Shown here: positions 5,369 to 5,484 of the stretch, in pieces
Layout of the letters: every line of letters starts with the position of its first letter
How positions within the stretch are numbered: the stretch's first letter is position 1
NCBI GenBank assembly: GCA_003696125.1
Contig: RFHZ01000006.1
Location: 1-5,484 of the forward strand
Direction: 5' to 3'
DNA from: Nitrospinota bacterium
Lineage (GTDB): Bacteria; Tectomicrobia; Entotheonellia; J063
DNA length: 5,484 nucleotides
The notes under the pieces: model-generated
The model's database searches: none
The model's input: the letters and a program-made list of their open reading frames with translations, nothing else
What the model was told of the DNA's origin: nothing
Made by a program: the position numbers and the translations under genes

Positions 5369-5484
5369 ATGCAGAAAGGCCGTATCCTCGTCATCGATGA
5401 CGAGGTGAGTATTCTTCGATCCCTGGAGGGGATCTTATCTGACGAAGGATTCCAGGTCTTTACGGCCGAAGATGGTCTGGCCGG
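5369..5484 (+). CDS. Response regulator, N-terminal receiver domain (partial, probable NtrX-like)
   Basis: The first 38 residues are visible before the window ends. They show the opening of a CheY-like receiver: beta strand 'RILVIDDE' (5-12), with the acidic pocket D10, D11 and E12, then helix 1 'SILRSLEGILSDEGF' (14-28) and beta strand 2 'QVFTAED' (29-35). The phosphoacceptor Asp (expected near residue 54) and the output domain lie outside. As the gene directly after an NtrY-type kinase, it is most likely its partner, an NtrX-type regulator with AAA+ and Fis-type DNA-binding domains; that part is inference from gene order. The receiver identity is secure. Confidence 0.85.
   Translation, partial: MQKGRILVIDDEVSILRSLEGILSDEGFQVFTAEDGLA

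Noticed and set aside
4834-5394. 186-residue open frame on the minus strand opposite the kinase end
   Set aside because: It lies antisense to the conserved HATPase domain and the kinase-regulator junction, and shows no family motifs or good start.

Overview
The window looks like a stretch of a moderately GC-rich Gram-negative chromosome. An NtrY-type kinase followed by a response regulator and preceded by a DUF4390 protein is typical of Proteobacteria and Desulfobacterota. A Desulfobacterota (former Deltaproteobacteria) host is my best guess, from memory of such proteins and without a database search. Genes are tightly packed. I see no RNA genes, mobile elements, CRISPR arrays or broken genes.

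Layout: bases 1-83 (+) are the tail of a gene whose last 26 residues resemble the end of a LuxR/NarL-type DNA-binding domain. Five bases later it meets, tail to tail, a leftward two-gene operon (2156 to 89). Its first gene encodes a DprE1-like FAD oxidase and its second a DprE2-like short-chain reductase. In mycobacteria this enzyme pair epimerises decaprenylphosphoryl-ribose to decaprenylphosphoryl-arabinose. The signature motifs of both are intact here, but the cysteine that benzothiazinone drugs attack in mycobacterial DprE1 aligns with an alanine (residue 368). The prenyl-phosphoribose synthase and any arabinosyltransferase are not in the window.

A 275-base divergent intergenic region (2157-2431) separates this operon from a rightward one. 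It holds a good sigma-70-type promoter (TTGATT-N17-TATTAT, 2357-2385) for the rightward genes, a weaker candidate for the leftward genes, and an inverted repeat (2218-2242) over that weaker candidate. The rightward operon encodes a small exported DUF4390 protein (2432-3031), a four-helix membrane histidine kinase of the NtrY type with HAMP, PAS, HisKA and HATPase domains (3067-5328), and the start of a response regulator (5369 to the window end), probably the NtrX partner. Gaps of 35 and 40 bases and good ribosome binding sites support co-transcription.

The two operons serve different roles: making a lipid-linked pentose donor for a surface glycan, and envelope or nitrogen/redox-type two-component signalling. 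Nothing here directly links them. The most interesting points are the DprE1/DprE2 pair outside Actinobacteria with its Cys-to-Ala change, and the uncharacterised exported DUF4390 protein joined to a kinase with a large extracytoplasmic domain.
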